Assembly (NCBI GenBank): GCA_947184155.2
Contig: CAMXCT020002730.1
Span: 24,659 to 88,658, forward strand
DNA from: Cladocopium goreaui
Taxonomy: Eukaryota; Sar; Dinophyceae; Suessiales; Symbiodiniaceae
DNA: 64,000 nt
Direction: 5' to 3'
Both the position numbers and the translations under genes were made by a program. The first letter of the stretch is position 1. The number at the start of each line of letters is the position of its first letter. The notes beneath the pieces were generated by a model that made no database searches, had not been told where the DNA came from, and was given only the letters and a program-made list of their open reading frames with translations. Below are positions 19,219 through 28,945 of this stretch, in pieces.

Positions 19219-20284
19219 CTGAAAAGGGCTACCCACACCATCTTCCGCTGACCCTTGTTTGTGACAAGATACTAAGGACGTCATCTAAGGTGAGATTGGG
19301 ATCTTGGATATTGGAGCTCCGTGTTCTATGCGCAGAGGCAGAGATGAGCTCGTACTAAGGTGCACCTGTTTCACAGGAGATGATGATCTGAAAGTATAAG
19401 GTCACTAGGGAGTGGGAAGTTGGTTGAAGTCTGTTGGGTTCAGGTAACTTTGGGACCCTGTTTTATGTATAGTTTTCTACGGATCATGAAGATCGTGGAA
19501 CTGTTTTGTTGGACGACTCTTCGTTTAGAAGTTGGGCAAGTATTGGCAGGGTGTATGCTTGGTAGGCTGGACAGAAGTGGGCCCGTGTGAACTGTCGACA
19601 GTGGTACCTGTAGAAGAGCATACAAGATTAGTCAGCCCTGGGCAGGACACTTGTGACTTGGACGGAGGAGTTGAGTTTTTTGGATTTGTGTTGGCAGTGG
19701 ACTCTGTCAGAGCAAGTTTTATTTTTACCTTGTGTAGGTGCGTAGTCTGTGGAAGGCGTCCATGTGGTCTTGGCAGTATTCTGGTAGGGGTCTGTGTCAT
19801 GGTGTGACGTATTGCTAGCGTAGGGTCACTAGTGCAAGGCTACGCTGGAGTATCTGAAGATGTTTGCATGGATGGGGCGTTCCTAGACGTAGGAATTTTC
19901 GTTTCGGCAGTAGAAAGTGACGGTAGGTAACTTGCTGCAGAGTTGTAATTTGGAAATCCCTGAGGGTAGGGCAGCAGATTGCCAGGTGTGACACCCTCGG
20001 ACACTGAGGTATTGGACCAAGGTGCAAAGGTTGGGAACTGATGGTGTCAGGTATATAGTTCTTGCATACAACTAAGGCACGTCTTGGGTCTTGAACTCAG
20101 TTGGTATTTAGAAGAGTGATAAGAGAAGGTGTATCAGGTGACTGAGGTGAGCATGTGAAGAGCGCTTTCTGAATTGTCATAACAGTGTTACTCAATCTGA
20201 GGATTTGATTTGTTTTGTTTGGAGCCCAATACGCATGAAATTTTGTTTTTTTGAGTACACTGTGGATGATTGAAGGTGGAAATC
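19219..20284. other. Element leader
   Basis: About 1.07 kb between the primer-binding site and the first ORF. A hairpin GCCCTGAAAAGGGC follows the primer-binding site. No gene is supported. Confidence 0.5.
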
Positions 20285-20758
20285 ATGCTTGTCCCTGACG
20301 ACGCCAAGTATGGTTCAAGAAGGTCAGAGGTAGCTCTGGCTGCCATGTCTAAACAGGAGTCAACATCCGTGACGTCTAAGACTAAGCCCTCAGTGATCAA
20401 GGAGAGCTTCGACAAGAAGGGCCAGTCTAAGAAAGCTGTGAGACGTCGAGCATATCCCATTGATGCGGCTACCTGTACCGCATCTGATGTCATTGATGTG
20501 GATCGGAGGCGTCGAGAATATCCCATTGACGCGGCTACTTGTGCCACACCCGTTGTCATTGATGCGGAAGAAGGTATGGCGGGCATCAGAAGGGAGCTAC
20601 CGTTGATTGATGCTGCGGCGGTGTCTGTGTCTGGGAAGGAAGGTCACGGTGATGCACGTGCCGACTCGGATGATGAGTTGACGAGCGTGAGTGACGCCCC
20701 GGAGAGGACAGCTGAAGAAGACTTGCTCAGAGAGGTTGGGCTGAGTGATCCTAGTTAG
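20285..20758 (+). CDS. Unrecognised acidic 157-aa protein of the LTR element
   Basis: ATG at 20285. It contains an internal duplication: two copies of a (A/E)YPIDAATC segment with a following VID, about 25 residues apart. The N-terminal third is Lys-rich and the C-terminal third is acidic (DSDDELTSVSDAPE). No domain is recognised. It is the first ORF after the leader, the usual gag position, but shows no zinc knuckle. Confidence 0.55.
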   Translation: MLVPDDAKYGSRRSEVALAAMSKQESTSVTSKTKPSVIKESFDKKGQSKKAVRRRAYPIDAATCTASDVIDVDRRRREYPIDAATCATPVVIDAEEGMAGIRRELPLIDAAAVSVSGKEGHGDARADSDDELTSVSDAPERTAEEDLLREVGLSDPS

Positions 20759-21114
20759 GCCATAGTTTGCTGGTTTAGGAGGAGACGTCAGTAGAAATAG
20801 CTTTTTGTGCTTTGCGGTTGGCTACCTGGAAAGAGACGATCCGTTTAGCTCTGTTTTTGATGTCGGAGCTTGAAACGTTGAACTGTTTGTGACCTAGAGG
20901 TGTATAAGGTCGTTGGCTTAAAGAGGTAAAGCTGGAAGCGACAGAGAAAGCCGTTGGGTCAGTTTTTGTGATGTCTACACATGAGAAGTGTGGCAGTTTT
21001 TGGGTTTCCAAGAATATGAGCTTTGGATGAACCTCCATTCACGTTTCCGCAGCTGTTTGTGACTGTTTTGTGTCAAGAGTTCTGAGACCGTGGCTGTGTG
21101 TCCGTGTTTCAAAC

Positions 21115-21489
21115 ATGGAGTCGATCAAGCTCTGGATTGCTTTGACGCCTAAGCAGCTGGAAGAGTTGAACAAGGGCAATGAAGTGTTTCCAGATGAATA
21201 CTCCGGCCGTTTTGGTCTACGTTTGGGACCTAAGGAGGCTGTGGATCGTGCCCAGTACTTTATGGATTGGACACCTGAAGGTTTGAAAGGTGAGCTCCAT
21301 CAGAAAGACTATGCGGTGATGGAAATGGAAGTCTTTGCGCTCGGGTACCTTGTGAAAGTTGAGAGTGGAATTTTGGAGAAGACTAAGCCCACTGAGTATC
21401 GCTGGCATGGGCCTGTGAAGTGCGAAGAGTGGGATAGCAACGGGCGCTTGTTGTACCGCATTAGTGAGATGGCTGTTAAGTTCATTTAA
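21115..21489 (+). CDS. Unrecognised 124-aa globular protein of the LTR element
   Basis: ATG at 21115. The composition is that of a compact alpha/beta protein, rich in W, Y and L (LWIALTPKQLEELNKGNE, RISEMAVKFI). No family is recognised. Good codon content across the whole frame supports a real gene. It is 356 bp after the previous ORF and codes on the same strand as the element. Confidence 0.55.
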   Translation: MESIKLWIALTPKQLEELNKGNEVFPDEYSGRFGLRLGPKEAVDRAQYFMDWTPEGLKGELHQKDYAVMEMEVFALGYLVKVESGILEKTKPTEYRWHGPVKCEEWDSNGRLLYRISEMAVKFI

Positions 21490-22074
21490 CTGGTCAGGGT
21501 CCAAGTATAGCAATCGGGCAGACCATGGAGTACTATTAGGAATAGTTTTTGAATCACAGTTTGAAATGCGGAAAGGAAAGAAGAAAGAGTTCCTTCGGCA
21601 GCCTGGGGAGGTCTGCATTGCTCATGTGATGGACGGACAGTTTGCATTGCTGTAGGGAAACTTTGAATTTGGATATATGGAATTGTCATGCAGAGTTGGA
21701 GATTGACTGTAGGGTCATGGGTCGTTGGTTCAGAGGAACTGTGTGCGGCAAGGATCACAGTCAAGAGATCAGCCTGTATTGAGACTTGCAGTGATGTGTG
21801 TTTTTTGTTTCACTCCTTTTTTGTGGCATGTTGGCTGTAGGTCATGTGTTGAAAGTGACTTGTCAATTGAGTGCCTGGAGAGGAGCGTTGAGAATATCTT
21901 GATAGGCTGAGGTTGGGAGTAAGTCCTGGAGACACTAGTGTAGGTGTTTGGACAGTGAAGACTCCGACAACTTGCCTAGATGTCTTTGGAGGTAAGAGTT
22001 GAGAAACCACTGGAATGTGAGTGGCTCAAGCGTTTAAGCTCAAGGAAAGTATCGCCACATAGTTTGTACCAAGA
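21490..22074. other. Element spacer
   Basis: 585 bp between element ORFs. Only short, domain-less ORFs on both strands. Confidence 0.45.
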
Positions 22075-22365
22075 ATGGACAATCGCGACAACCGACCACT
22101 ACGTGAAGCAATGGAGGAACGGTACATTGAGTGGATTGTCGGATTGGAGAAGTTGACGAGTATCTTTCGGATAGTACAGACTATGCTTGTTCTCATGGAA
22201 TGGCTTCTACCTTTGCTGGAAGATGTTCGTTTGAATGCGAACCAACGGGACATCATGACAATGTTCCGTGATCATCTCTCAGAATTGGAGATCGAGATGC
22301 AAAGGCAGATTTTTGAGATGCGTGAGCGTATCTTAGGCCGATATCAGAGGTCACTGCAAGGTTGA
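22075..22365 (+). CDS. Unrecognised 96-aa helical protein of the LTR element
   Basis: ATG at 22075. Almost entirely helical and charged, with a hydrophobic helix (IVQTMLVLMEWLLPLLE) and a basic/acidic heptad-like tail. It might oligomerise or associate with membranes. No family recognised. Confidence 0.5.
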   Translation: MDNRDNRPLREAMEERYIEWIVGLEKLTSIFRIVQTMLVLMEWLLPLLEDVRLNANQRDIMTMFRDHLSELEIEMQRQIFEMRERILGRYQRSLQG

Positions 22366-23070
22366 AATACCTGTGACCCATTTCTGTGTGATCAAGTTGC
22401 CAGATGTAGTCATTAGAGTTTCTGGCAGTATTGGTATGCGTGAGAGAAATAGGTGAAAGTGCGGCTTGAGCGCGTGCAAGTGATGATTGGCACATTTCAG
22501 TTGTTTGTTTGATGCAGTCATGTTGCAAGAGTGTGGAATGCCGTCATGTGGAATCTCGTTTTTAAACGAAACGGAACAAACAAATGAAACACAAACAAAT
22601 TTTTGAGTGTTTTGTGCAATGCGCCTTGTTTTTGTTGCAGTTAGATTTTGTTTGTTTGTCGGTTGGCGAGTGCAATTTTTGCGGAGATGGCTTGTTGAAG
22701 GGTTCTGATCAAACCACGGAGACATCCTCATTTCCTGAACATGTGCATGTCTGTCAATCGATTTTTTGAGTTGGTGCTGCATACAATAGGGATTGCACAG
22801 TGAACTCACCAGAACTTGTTTTAGTTTTAGGGATGGTGACTGTTTTGGTGGTTTGTAGAGAGAAGGACAGTCAGGTTTTCCCCTGATTTTGCTGCTTTGG
22901 AAGTGAGGCCAGATTGTGTTGCATGTTGGAACTTGTGATACTGGTTCGCAAAATTCTGGTATGCTGGTGGCGTCCAGAATTTTGGGAAACAGTCTTGTGA
23001 ATGATTTTTGTTGTTTAGTGACTTGTGTTGTTTGGCATGTCTTTCATGTTGGTATGATGGAAATGGAAGA
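22366..23070. other. Element spacer
   Basis: About 700 bp, T/G-rich, with repeated TTTGTTTG tracts. No supported gene. Confidence 0.45.
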
Positions 23071-24471
23071 ATGCGGCTCTACCTTCAACAGGGATTGTCT
23101 GCCCGTGTCGTCCAAGCCTTGCATCGTAGACTCGAGAGGGTAGTCAGCATGGCAGGTGAAGGTGGACCCCACATTCATGGGGTGCCAGGGGAAGGTGAAC
23201 TCCGTGGCAATGATGCGGAAGGAGACCGAGCTGACCGATCGAGATCACCAGCTCGAGCCGCGTTGGGAGCCCCTGGAGCCGCGTTGGGAGCCCCTGGAGC
23301 CGCGTTGGGAGCCCCTGGAGCCGCGTTGGGAGCCCCTGGAGCCGCGTTGGAAGTCCCTGGAATGCCAGCTGCAGAAGGCCGTGATGTGGAGGTTCCTCCA
23401 AATCCTGAGGATGTCACTGAGGATACCATTGGGGATCCCGAGATTTCGATGATGATGGCTTCAAAGGCCTTGGCGCAGAGTATCCTGGCATGCTCCCGCC
23501 GAATTGCAGCCGTGTCGGAAGAGCTGAACCAGGCCATGGAAGGGTACAATGAAGGACGCCTGGAATTAGTGAAAAGCCTGGGAAGTATCAAAGAGCAGCT
23601 TGCTCTTCATGCACATGCGGCAACGGCGATGGGTAGTACCGTTACCCATCAAAGCAACGAGGTGAAAAAGCTGCTCGCTGCTTTCGACAAGTTCAGTCAC
23701 ATAGCCAAATGGTCGCTGAAAGGCAACAATACCCTTGAAGATAACATTGGCTCTGTGAAAGAAGAAGTGGGAAATCGAGGGGAGAAAATAGAACAGGCCA
23801 TCAAGGTAGGCCTTGGAGAGGTGACTGGCCTCCTTCGAGATCTCATCCGGGTGATCGGAGAAAAGGGTGAACCAGATCCTTCGAAGGCCCCAGGGATGCC
23901 GATGCCTGAAAGGATGGAAGGTTACCCATCCTTCCCGCTTCAGAATGTTCCAAGCGGAGTTGGACAGGTGGGAACTCCTGTCACACCTGGTATGGCTGAA
24001 ATGACTGGGAACACGGTTCCATCGTCCGTGCATGGACATGGCCTGAAGGGGGCGTCTGGACATGGATCCTCTGCAGGCGGAGTGCCAGTGCATGGAGCTC
24101 CAGGAGCCTCGGCATGTGGACTGCCGACCAATGTGCAGCCACCACAGGTGGCGCCTCCTGCAGCGCCATCAGTGACTATCCCAGCAGGACTGATGACACC
24201 GCCTGCACTGCCTGAGTCCCTGTTTGTGGGCTTCTGCCCTATCAACCCTGGGGAGCAGAGGCCGGCCATGTCTTTGCATCCTGGGCTGACTACGCCAAGC
24301 CAACGGCAAGGGGCTATCATGTCGAAAGATGCAACCAGCGGTGAAGTCCGCACGTTATCCCCTACGCCATACAAGGGTGCCCAAGTGAATGCCCTCATAT
24401 CGCTTTGGGCACCAGGCGGCCTGGCCATGTTGCGCGATGGGCAACAACAGTGTCGTCGGGTGTATCAATAG
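23071..24471 (+). CDS. Gag-like protein with AALGAPG repeats and coiled coil
   Basis: In-frame ATGs at 23071 and 23149 (MAGEGGPHIHG); the second looks more natural, because the Gly-rich protein body begins there. Order from 23149: acidic/Arg-rich start, four to five copies of a 7-residue AALGAPG repeat from a 21-bp tandem at about 23260-23350, then a helical coiled-coil core (about residues 95-245; SRRIAAVSEELNQAMEGYNE, IEQAIKVGLGEVTGLLRDLI), then a Pro/Gly/Met-rich tail. There is no CCHC zinc knuckle. The helical core followed by a P/G-rich tail is compatible with a Gag-type structural protein, but this is inference from position and composition. Confidence 0.6.
   Translation: MRLYLQQGLSARVVQALHRRLERVVSMAGEGGPHIHGVPGEGELRGNDAEGDRADRSRSPARAALGAPGAALGAPGAALGAPGAALGAPGAALEVPGMPAAEGRDVEVPPNPEDVTEDTIGDPEISMMMASKALAQSILACSRRIAAVSEELNQAMEGYNEGRLELVKSLGSIKEQLALHAHAATAMGSTVTHQSNEVKKLLAAFDKFSHIAKWSLKGNNTLEDNIGSVKEEVGNRGEKIEQAIKVGLGEVTGLLRDLIRVIGEKGEPDPSKAPGMPMPERMEGYPSFPLQNVPSGVGQVGTPVTPGMAEMTGNTVPSSVHGHGLKGASGHGSSAGGVPVHGAPGASACGLPTNVQPPQVAPPAAPSVTIPAGLMTPPALPESLFVGFCPINPGEQRPAMSLHPGLTTPSQRQGAIMSKDATSGEVRTLSPTPYKGAQVNALISLWAPGGLAMLRDGQQQCRRVYQ
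23259..23350 (+). repeat. 21-bp coding tandem repeat
   Basis: Unit GCGTTGGGAGCCCCTGGAGCC repeated four times perfectly plus a decayed copy, in frame with the 23071/23149 ORF. Confidence 0.9.
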
Positions 24472-26499
24472 AGATGCTGGTGCCGCCCTGGGATGACATC
24501 TGAGAGAGGCCTGATTTTTTTTGTAAAGGATTAGCAGTTTTCTTTGCGGCAGAGAGAATAGCTAGTATCGGCTAGCTCGAGGTTCACTCTGGTGCACCAT
24601 TGCTATGACTGTGTCTGTGATTCAGACCTCCTGCGCTGCAAAAGGGGGTGAGCCTGCAAGGTTTGATATTGCTTGGGATGAATCAGCTCTGGATTGGAAC
24701 GGTGTCATGTTTGCGTTGTCCTTGGACATGCTTGTGAATTTGGGCATGTTTGTGAACTTGCTTGTGAATTTGGACATGTTTGTGAATTTGTTGTGAACTT
24801 GTGCATTGTGATTGATTCATTGTTGAGTGTGGTTTGTGTTTATCTGCCGCCGTTTTCCAAATGATGACAAGGCCAGACCTGATTCTTAAGTGAGGAGAAT
24901 CAAAGTAGGTCCAGGCCAAACGTCTGATGGAAACCCTTGGAAGGTTTTGTTTTTGATTTTGAGCGTCTTGTGATTGATTTAATTGTGATATCAGTGGATT
25001 GGACATCCCTGACTTGAGATACATGTCAGTGTTGTTGAAATTGCTTTTGATAGGTTTGCGCATCTTGATGTCAGTGGAATGGATTTCCCTGGCGTTGTGA
25101 ACATGTTCGTAGGTAGTGATTGTGAAGTTGTTTAGGTAGTTGTTTTCTTTGTTTGAACATGCAATAGATCAACTTTTATGATGGCCAGAATTCATTTGAG
25201 GTTTTTGAAGGTTGATGGACTTTATCTCAAAAGGGGGACAAGGTCCAGCCTTGGAAGTTTGCCCTGAGCTTAGTGCATCTCATGCCTAGCGTGCCCGAAA
25301 CTTAGAACGCTTGGTATCTAAGGTGTTCCAAGCTTAGTGTATCTAGTACATAGCTTGTCTGAGACCGAGCTTGCATGGTGCATCAATATATATTCGTGTT
25401 CAAAACTTTGATACCACGAATATGGTTTTGGACTGTGAGTAGTTGAGGCTGATGACAGTTTTGCTTGTCTGACGCGTTTATCTTCCATTGGAGGATGCGG
25501 ATTAGCTGAAACAGTCGGCCTTGGTTTTGTGTTGACTCCGACAGTGCTTCGTCTGTCTCCGTCTTGGATCTCGTGTGTGTGTTGTTGGTGTTTGTTGTTT
25601 GCTCTAGGGATCCACAAACAGCACTGTAGTTGATCGTGAATTGACGCCATGGTCTCTTTGATCAGTTGATGGATTCTGAGCTGGTGATGTTGACTGGTTG
25701 AGGATTGATGGGAGCTGTACCCATGGAGACGTCTATGGAATATTGCTGACATCAGCATTGGCGATGGTTGTGGATATGGATGGACTGTTTATTTAAGATG
25801 AGCGAAGTGTTGGAGGAACAACCGTCTATCTCTTGAGGATCAGTTGATTTTCGAAGACAGTCATATATTTTTTTGGAAACTTCGAATGCATCAGAAGAGT
25901 TTATACTTCATTTTCCTGTTGAGGTGCTTGGAGCATCGAAGTCTCCTGGCGAATACGATGTATTCTATGAGTTTGACCTTGAAGGTATGGCGAAGTTCAT
26001 ACTGGATATACATCTGAGTATGTATAGAGAGAGAAATGAATGTCATGTCGAAAGGGGGTGTGGAAGTTTGGACCCTTGTGGGTGCAACTTGGCATTGGAG
26101 CGACCTGACTTTCATTGAGCCTTCAGTGGTGAAACTGGACTATGGGAAGGTGTCTGCGTCAGACATCAGTAGCTTCAATACTGCTTTGTGGTACGAGAAG
26201 CTGCATGAGCGGATCTGAGACATCGACCAGTGAGTCTAAGTGGATCTACTTGGAGCTTGATTATCCTTTGGATACAATTTGAAGACTTATTTGGCTTTAT
26301 GACTCGAAGCGAATGCTTCCAGAAGCATTCGCTATGCAGTTGAGTCGGGATGTTATGACTCCATCGATTTCGGAAGCTCTTTGACCTCTTAGAGGTGTAT
26401 GAATCCGACTGAGATGTTTTTTGGATCATCCATCTCGATTCTTGACATGGCTTCGTACATCTGAGATGTTGATGAAGCCTGTTTTGTTGCCACTTGTGA
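24472..26499. other. Element 3' noncoding region
   Basis: About 2 kb with no supported gene. Contains a TTGTGAATTTGG(A/G)CATG-type short tandem (24725-24795) and three purine runs of AAAGGGGG type (about 24643, 25229, 26048) that could be polypurine tracts; none sits directly at the 3' LTR. Confidence 0.45.
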
Positions 26500-26515
26500 G
26501 TATTTGAGATACTTT

Positions 26516-26623
26516 GGCATTGTGAGGACAATGCCTACGTATCTTATTTGAGGTACTCCGGCATTGTGAGGACAATGCCTACGTACCTTATTTGAGATAC
26601 TCCGGTATTGTGAGGACAATGCC
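26516..26623 (+). repeat. 44-bp tandem repeat with hairpins at the 3' LTR edge
   Basis: Units starting near 26516, 26560 and 26604, each with GGCATTGT, loop GAGG, ACAATGCC (8-bp perfect stem; one change in the third). The third unit contains the first bases of the 3' LTR. Confidence 0.8.
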
Positions 26624-27510
26624 TACGTATCTTCCTTGGCCTCTGGATATTTGATCTGGAAAGCTGCATTATGATCTTTATGCTTGTGACTTGTTGCTGA
26701 CGTTTGGTTATGACAGTGAGCGAACTACTTTAGCGCTATGACTGTTTATGACTGGATATTGGCTGAGAAGTCGAGCAGAACATTCTACTCTCCTCGACGG
26801 TTTGGAACTATGAGAAGACATCTCTGTGTGAAGAACTGTTTTGGAGAGGGAACATGAGGTTCCCATGTTGTTCTGTATTGCAAGAGGATTTTGTATAGGA
26901 ATTTGAGTGGATCATTTCGTTCTTGAGTAGCCGTGTAACTAGTCTAGACGTTTGGTAGAGACTAGTGACACCGGCTAGCTGGTTATTTGCGTTTGGACGA
27001 GAACCAGTTTGACTTGAGAACTTTTGGAAATGTTTCTGACGTTTTTGTGACTAGGTGATTTGTATATCATAGCAGTGTGGAATTGTTTCAACAACCTTTG
27101 AAGGAAGGTTGTGTATTGGAAACCTGGAATCGAGTTTCCCAGTTGAGACATCGGCTCAAGGGAGTGGTGTCAAATGTTCCGAAGAGAACTGAACTGCAGT
27201 GTCACCTAGGGCACTTGAAACAGTAGCCACACTGGAACAGCTTGCTTCCTTTCTTTGTTTGTGGGCTGTGGCTGTGTGCCTGCCCTGGTTCTTGTTGACC
27301 TGTTCCGTCGTGTGTGGCGTCTGGAGAGAAAAGAAGGAGTCTGACGTGCACTTAGGAGTCGGGGTGGAACAAGTTCCTTTATTTGACATTGCAGAGAAGT
27401 AAGTAACTGCGGAGCCGCAACCACAGTAGGTGTTTGCGTCTGACGTAGTGATTTTATGAAAGCGTCGATTTGGGTACACGAGAGGTGTACTTGGGTTTAC
27501 GTTTTTCACA
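26609..27510 (+). repeat. 3' LTR
   Basis: 902 bp, TGTGA...TCACA, near-identical to 18304-19205. Immediately followed by coding sequence of the helicase family (27511). Confidence 0.9.
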
Positions 27511-27863
27511 TCTTCCTAGTCCAAGAGAAAGTAATGCAAGGTACTAGTCGGTCCGCTGACTCCCGTGCATACTGTCGAATTGCCCCGAAATCCCTTGAGC
27601 TAGTCCTGGTCTCCAGGTCAGTTGCGCTTGCATTTTGTGGCCGCCTCCTAGTACAACAGCCAGCGGAAGTGGAATACTTTGACCCCGAACGAGACTGGCC
27701 GAAACTCATTGTCTTCCACGCAAGCTTTTCGGTGGTGATGGAAGAAATGGCTTTCCTTGGTGACACACGAAGCAGATGTGAGTTGCTGGTATTCGCACAG
27801 GCAAATCCGGCACGACTCCCGCTGACGATGGGCATTCTGCAGCCCAACATCCCAGTGCGAAGA
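27511..27863 (+). pseudogene. 5'-side piece of helicase-family gene, subfamily 2
   Basis: The frame starting TTCCTAGTCCAAGAG is homologous to the segment of the giant protein just before its helicase domain: SRAYCRIAPKSLELVL matches SRIYRQCNPKFIEVAF, and a GILQPNIPV segment aligns with GIYNVQTAV. The upstream part of the gene is missing because the 3' LTR abuts it. The 3' side is cut by the insertion at 27864. Codon phase at the break is the same as in 31620-35345, so both pieces are one interrupted gene. An apparent longer ORF starting at 27456 inside the LTR is a chimera and not a gene. Confidence 0.8.
27844..27863 (+). repeat. Target-site duplication, left copy
   Basis: CCAACATCCCAGTGCGAAGA, identical to 31600-31619 on the other side of the polyadenylated insertion. 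Confidence 0.9.
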
Positions 27864-28945
27864 GCTTCACCCTCCGACTGGCTGAAACGCTCTCGCAGTA
27901 CATCTGCTCTCTTACCCGAAGGGCGGAGTCCCTGGCCACCCCAGAGACGGAGTGCCTGCTGTATGCTTCTTTCTGGTTTCGCCCAATCCTTTCTGAGCTC
28001 ATTGTGGCAGCCAGAGAGAGTGCAGAGGTAAATCGGAAACGTGCCCCCAGTGGCCCAGTCAAAGTTGTCGTCACCAACCAGCCCCACTCGCGGCGTCACA
28101 CTGGGGTCGACGTGGTCAGTGGTACCACGGCCTTATTGGCGTGGTTTCCGGCAAGCTGGGCCAGCAAGATCGCGCCATGTTTCTTAGGGGAAGCTGGCGG
28201 CAACACTCAAGCCCCACAGGAGGTTTCCTTTTCCTGTCCCCACCGAGTATTTGAGGGCTTGCAGAGAGATGTGGCTGATCAAGTCTTGCAGGCGGTTAAA
28301 TTTACTGATAAGAACGCTCCAGGATTGAGCTTGGCCTTGGATGAGGAATTTCAAGCAGCTGACTGCTTTTCAGAGCTCGCCCGAGGATACACACAAGGGG
28401 TAGTTGACCCTTATATAATGATGGGCCTGCAACCCACTGGACCCACCCGAGTCAATCTGGAAATAATTGTACCGTCCGGTAAAGGACTTACGCCTGAAAT
28501 GTGGAAACAGACAGCCACCTTGTGCCCGCTTGATTGGCCGTCCAATTATAGCCTTCTGAGATTGTGGCACACGCCCAAAAGCTTCCACCAATATGCTGCT
28601 CAACTCAAGCAACAAGTTCAACATCAACATATGTTCACCCATTGGGAAGTCAATCGCGCTAAGCTAGCCAGCAGAGTGGTGTTCCAACGACCAGCTTATT
28701 ATGTACCGGAACAGACTTTGCAACAGCAGGTACGAGAGCGCGTCTTCCCTGATCGAAAACTACGCAAAAGAGTACCGGATATTGACATAGCTGCGTTCGA
28801 CGCCACATGCAACGAAGTACGTCGCTTGGCTGCAATAAAAGAAGCAGAACACCCGGTCTCCTTTGCCATTGGGAATAGCTGGAATGACACTCTCCGAGCA
28901 GACAAACGCCATCATCTTGAATACACTCAACGGAGTCAGACATAA
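27864..28945 (+). pseudogene. C-terminal part of helicase-family protein (retrocopy)
   Basis: About 360 codons, open to the TAA at 28943, homologous throughout to the C-terminal third of the 31620-35345 product with about 5% differences. It lacks a start codon near its 5' end and enters out of frame relative to the upstream gene piece, so it was probably non-functional on arrival. The domain is the unassigned C-terminal region with a conserved WP...W(H) segment and HWEVNRAKLASRV, also recognisable in the giant 6885 protein. Confidence 0.8.

Larger units (their letters stand above)
18304..27510 (+). mobile_element. LTR retrotransposon lacking RT and integrase, 9.2 kb
   Basis: Two 902-bp LTRs flank an 8.3-kb interior. 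Each LTR begins TGTGA and ends TCACA, giving canonical TG..CA ends with 5-bp terminal inverted repeats. A primer-binding site follows the 5' LTR directly. I spotted only a few differences between the LTRs (for example CTGTGG/CTGCGG at 19105/27410 and CTTTTGG/CGTTTGG near 18400/26705), so insertion is recent. No reverse transcriptase, RNase H, integrase or protease motif is visible in any frame, so it is non-autonomous. The interior encodes four ORFs I do not recognise. The flanks do not show matching 4-6-bp target duplications, so the ends may come from recombination between elements. Confidence 0.85.

Noticed and set aside
21115-21489. ADP-ribosyltransferase-like identity for the 124-aa ORF
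   Set aside because: A vague resemblance only; no catalytic motif could be placed.
18284-27520. CCTAGT as a target duplication of the LTR element
   Set aside because: It occurs next to the left end and 4 bp beyond the right LTR end, so it does not fit the TG..CA borders.
27456-28031. A 191-codon plus ORF running from the LTR into the helicase piece and the retrocopy
   Set aside because: It joins three different sequences by chance and reads the retrocopy in the wrong frame.
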